Assembly (NCBI GenBank): GCA_019914945.1
Contig: CM034107.1
Coordinates: 2,666,001 to 2,730,000, forward strand
DNA from: Typha latifolia
Taxonomy: Eukaryota; Streptophyta; Magnoliopsida; Poales; Typhaceae
Length of the DNA: 64,000 nucleotides
Reading direction: 5' to 3'
Position 1 is the first letter of the stretch. Every line of letters starts with the position of its first letter. The notes beneath the pieces were generated by a model. The model did not search any database. It had not been told where the DNA came from and was given only the letters and a program-made list of their open reading frames with translations. The translations under genes and the position numbers were made by a program. This document shows, in pieces, positions 61,101 to 64,000 of this stretch.

Positions 61101-62999
61101 TTGAAGTAGGTGGTTTGTGGACTTTATGGGCCTTGTGGGCTCTTTAATAAATGTTCTAAAGTTCTGTGACTTTAGCCTTTCATTTTATCTTTCTACTCAG
61201 TTATTTTATCTTAGACTCAGAAAAGTACATGTATAATGAGCTTGACAGTGAGAGATCATAAGAGACTTTCCTGAGGTCAAATTCCTGGCTTGACCACCTC
61301 ATGCAGCATCAGTTCAGTGGATCGATTTCATCGCTGCCGTTGATTTGCTGGATCCTATGTTCTGAATCATGGGCCAACAAATGGAATCTGACAGACCAAT
61401 TTGGGCTTGATCTATAGTATTCAGATGTCGACATGTCAGCTTAGCAGGACAATAAGATTTAGGGAACACAAATTGGATTATCTTGCGGGTTGGGCCCCAA
61501 TAATCACTGTGGCTCAGAGTTCAGATCACATGAACGGCACGAAAATTGAGGGAGATGCTACTGCAAACAAATTTCTCAAATACAATGTAGAATCATTTGA
61601 TCATCAGCTGATGATTACTTTCTTAAGGCTCTTTCAGGTACTATTCATTGCTTTGCATTTTGTTTTTCTATATCCAGTATTCTTCTTTTTTTTTTTAATC
61701 ATTCAAGAACTCGAAGACTAAAGATAAGCTAGATAAAGAGCCAACTCTTCCTAGATACAAATCAAGTTTTAGCTAATATACTAAGCTGTCTAGTCGCCGA
61801 ATTATTATGTCGAACTAAATGCCATTAAGATATTGCTCCAACTCATCGCACTGACAAACTGCTCCTATAAGCTAACTATACCGTCGAGCTATCAGCCAAG
61901 CTAAGTCATTGAGTCAAGCGATCACTTACCACTAGATAATTTTCTCCACAATAATATTTTTTATCATGGGAAATATATCCACCAACTCTACTAGGTTCTA
62001 TATGTAGTATTATCATTAACAGCAAATCCTCTGTCGCTGTTGACATTAGGAGTTTCTGCATTTCTGTAATTGGCATCCCATGATTGGCTAGCAAACCAGT
62101 TGAAATCTTATAGCTTGTTTTCTGGATTTGGCAGCCAACCAAATGCTGTCAAGTATCCCATCTTCTTGAAATTCCTGCAGTTGGGGCTGCAGCAGATCTC
62201 CTACAGCATATTATGCATCCAGACAGAAGAAATGATCAAGTGATCACAAAGATGTCAGAAGATCACCTTCAGTCATACTCTATCTTGGAACTGTAGTGCT
62301 GTGATGTCTCTGTTCTTAGTTTGTCTCTTTCTTCAACCTCCTCTTCTATCCAAAACGTGCAGCTTTTTGCGGGGTAGGGGAGGGTGGATAGATCCATAAG
62401 TGTAATAAAGGTGTAAAGATGCAAAATATCCTACTTTTCAACATGTTATATTCTATTGTGTAACAAGAAACCTAGGACACCCTTGACTTAATCAAACATT
62501 TACATAAAGTAGCTAGCTACTTGCAGTGGGCAATTGAAGTTCATACCAATTGTATCCTCTGTCATCAGATCAGATCATACAGCTTTTTAGCCCATCACAT
62601 CTCACAATTACCACCAACTTACTCCTCTCAAGCTTGTCTTACAATATTGGAGTATCAAAGATCTATCCAGAAGTTGCTTTGTGCCTTAAAACTTCCATGA
62701 TATGCTTTTCACTTTATTACTGCTCTTTGAAGTATATAATGCTGAATTGATATGCACCATCTCTACAGTTAAACTGAATATAATCAGCAGTACTAGAGCA
62801 GTTCATCAGATACTGCTGTGTCCTGAGAGAAGTCTTTAGTTAGTAGTACCTAATGTCTGTGCTTGCTAATTTGCTTTTGCATTAATAAAGGTACTTCCTT
62901 TATTTTGTGGACAAGACTCAACCAAATAACCTAGATCTTTATGTGTATTATGGTCCTAGATAAAGTAAAGAAGCCCAGAAATGTTCTCTTTGTCTTTTC

Positions 63000-63049
<50 letters not shown>

Positions 63050-64000
63050 ATATGTTATCCCTTTCTTCTCCCTCAAGACACTACTTAACCATATATTCCC
63101 CAACAAAGAGCCCAGGTGCCCACAACTCCACAAGGCCACAACTAGGGGAATCTCAGAACAAGCAACGCATGGCAGATTTTGGATGGGAATGATGGATGAA
63201 ACCAAGCAAATAGCTTGCAGAGATGGAGAATAGGAAAGAGAAGAGCTACTAAATAACCTTCTCCTATAGATGCTTTTTGTAGCCTTCTAATTATTTTAGT
63301 TTAAGAGTTAAGACAGTTAAGACTAGAAATTTTATATTACAACTTCCAGAAAAAAGTTCTCTGCAGATACCAAGTACTATGTACTCAATGCTAATGAACG
63401 TGTAGGAAAACTTTTTAGAATTGTTTAACATAATGTTTATAGTCAAACCTCTCTCTTTCTCTCTAATATATGTTCTGAGTTATGAGCTCTAAAGCAAAGT
63501 ATTCAATAAGGGTTTGAGAGAGAGAAATTATTTTTCCATATATAACAAAAATCCTCTCTTTGACATCTATATAATACTTACGAAAAACACACCTGGCCCT
63601 GGATCAGAACTTCAGAAGGAATCTTCTGAAATTTAAAGCTCTATATATATTATGGGCATTTTGTGGTTTGAACTCAAATTTATCGCCGAAATTTAAAGCC
63701 TAGACCTTTTTATTAAAAATATCCGATTAACATTCTACTATTACCATCGTTATCGTAGCACCCTAATGTTACCAAACATAATTTTGAGAGTATCAAGATA
63801 TCATTGCTGAGAAAATTTGATCATCCTTTGACATAGGAATAGTTTTAAAATTAAAATATATAATTAGTAAGGAAGACCTGAAACAAAACTTAGGAGCTTA
63901 ATTAGTATAGGTATCTACTAGGGTAACTTAAAATTTCTGAAGTATCGCCTTGATTAGATCGAATATTTCTTTCTAAGTTTTTTTTTATGTTAAGGTATGG
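61100..64000. other. Terminal region, no confident gene
   Basis: The open frame at 61401-61721 ends in a splice-like CTTTCAG/GTACTA but shows no domain. A stem-forming inverted repeat (GAGGTCAA / TTGACCACCTC) lies near 61273-61300. A CT microsatellite at 63003-63045 sits in a low-complexity frame at 62941-63192 that may belong to a leader. The window ends in AT-rich DNA. Confidence 0.4.
63003..63045. repeat. (CT)n microsatellite
   Basis: About 21 CT units without interruption. The sequence after it is GC-richer than the surroundings, as in the leader of a gene, but I could not support one. Confidence 0.9.

Noticed and set aside
61266..61305. Stem-forming inverted repeat as a tRNA or microRNA gene
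   Set aside because: No tRNA box A/B sequence or clover-leaf, and no match to the mature microRNA sequences I know.
62941..63192. 83-codon frame with Ser-Leu repeat as a small secreted peptide
   Set aside because: The repeat comes from the CT microsatellite and the rest shows no known peptide-hormone motif; it may be a leader of an unseen gene.
1..64000. CRISPR arrays, operons or organelle/viral insertions
   Set aside because: No regularly spaced direct repeats, no polycistronic layout, and no organelle or viral gene is recognised anywhere in the window.

Overview
This is a nuclear chromosome segment from a flowering plant. The genes are split by many short, AT-rich GT-AG introns, AT/CT microsatellites are common, and all recognisable families (PHR-type MYB-CC, MCTP, TGA bZIP, RABA4, GH127, A20/AN1, DUF295) are plant ones. 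The stress-associated protein is very close to monocot homologues as I remember them, and DUF295 F-box-type genes are abundant in monocots, so a non-grass monocot is my best guess. The species is not determined. Exon models were built by hand from splice consensus, reading-frame phase and protein-family resemblance, with no transcript data.

Layout. 0.7-3.6 kb (+): MYB-CC phosphate-response type transcription factor (7 exons, 396 aa). 4.9-7.0 kb (+): plastid-type rhodanese STR10-like protein (6 exons, 231 aa). 8.7-13.1 kb (+): Gfo/Idh/MocA oxidoreductase (12 exons, 364 aa). 16.5-18.8 kb (+): MCTP/FTIP protein with uninterrupted coding sequence (773 aa). 20.5-26.1 kb (+): TGA10-like bZIP factor (11 coding exons, 428 aa). 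26.9-31.6 kb (-): conserved plant protein of unknown function with a possible PDZ-like region (4 exons, 439 aa). 34.5-37.8 kb (-): RABA4-class Rab GTPase (2 exons, 223 aa). 42.9-49.8 kb (+): secreted GH127 beta-L-arabinofuranosidase (12 exons, 865 aa). 50.3-51.4 kb (-): DUF295/F-box-type pseudogene. 54.5-55.9 kb (-): A20/AN1 stress-associated protein (170 aa, intron in the leader). From 56 kb to the end I find no confident gene, only weak signs of a spliced non-coding or small-ORF transcript at 57.8-61 kb.

The genes are independent plant loci; nothing suggests an operon-like cluster. Most interesting are local features: an in-frame, stop-free 93-nt intron and a GC-AG intron in the rhodanese gene; a palindromic TGACGTCA site with two G-boxes upstream of the gene for a TGACG-binding factor; a TA microsatellite occupying the 3' end of one of that gene's introns; an unusual conserved protein of unknown function; telo-box motifs in three leaders; and several MITE-like inverted-repeat elements. 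I found no convincing evidence for a wholly new biological system.
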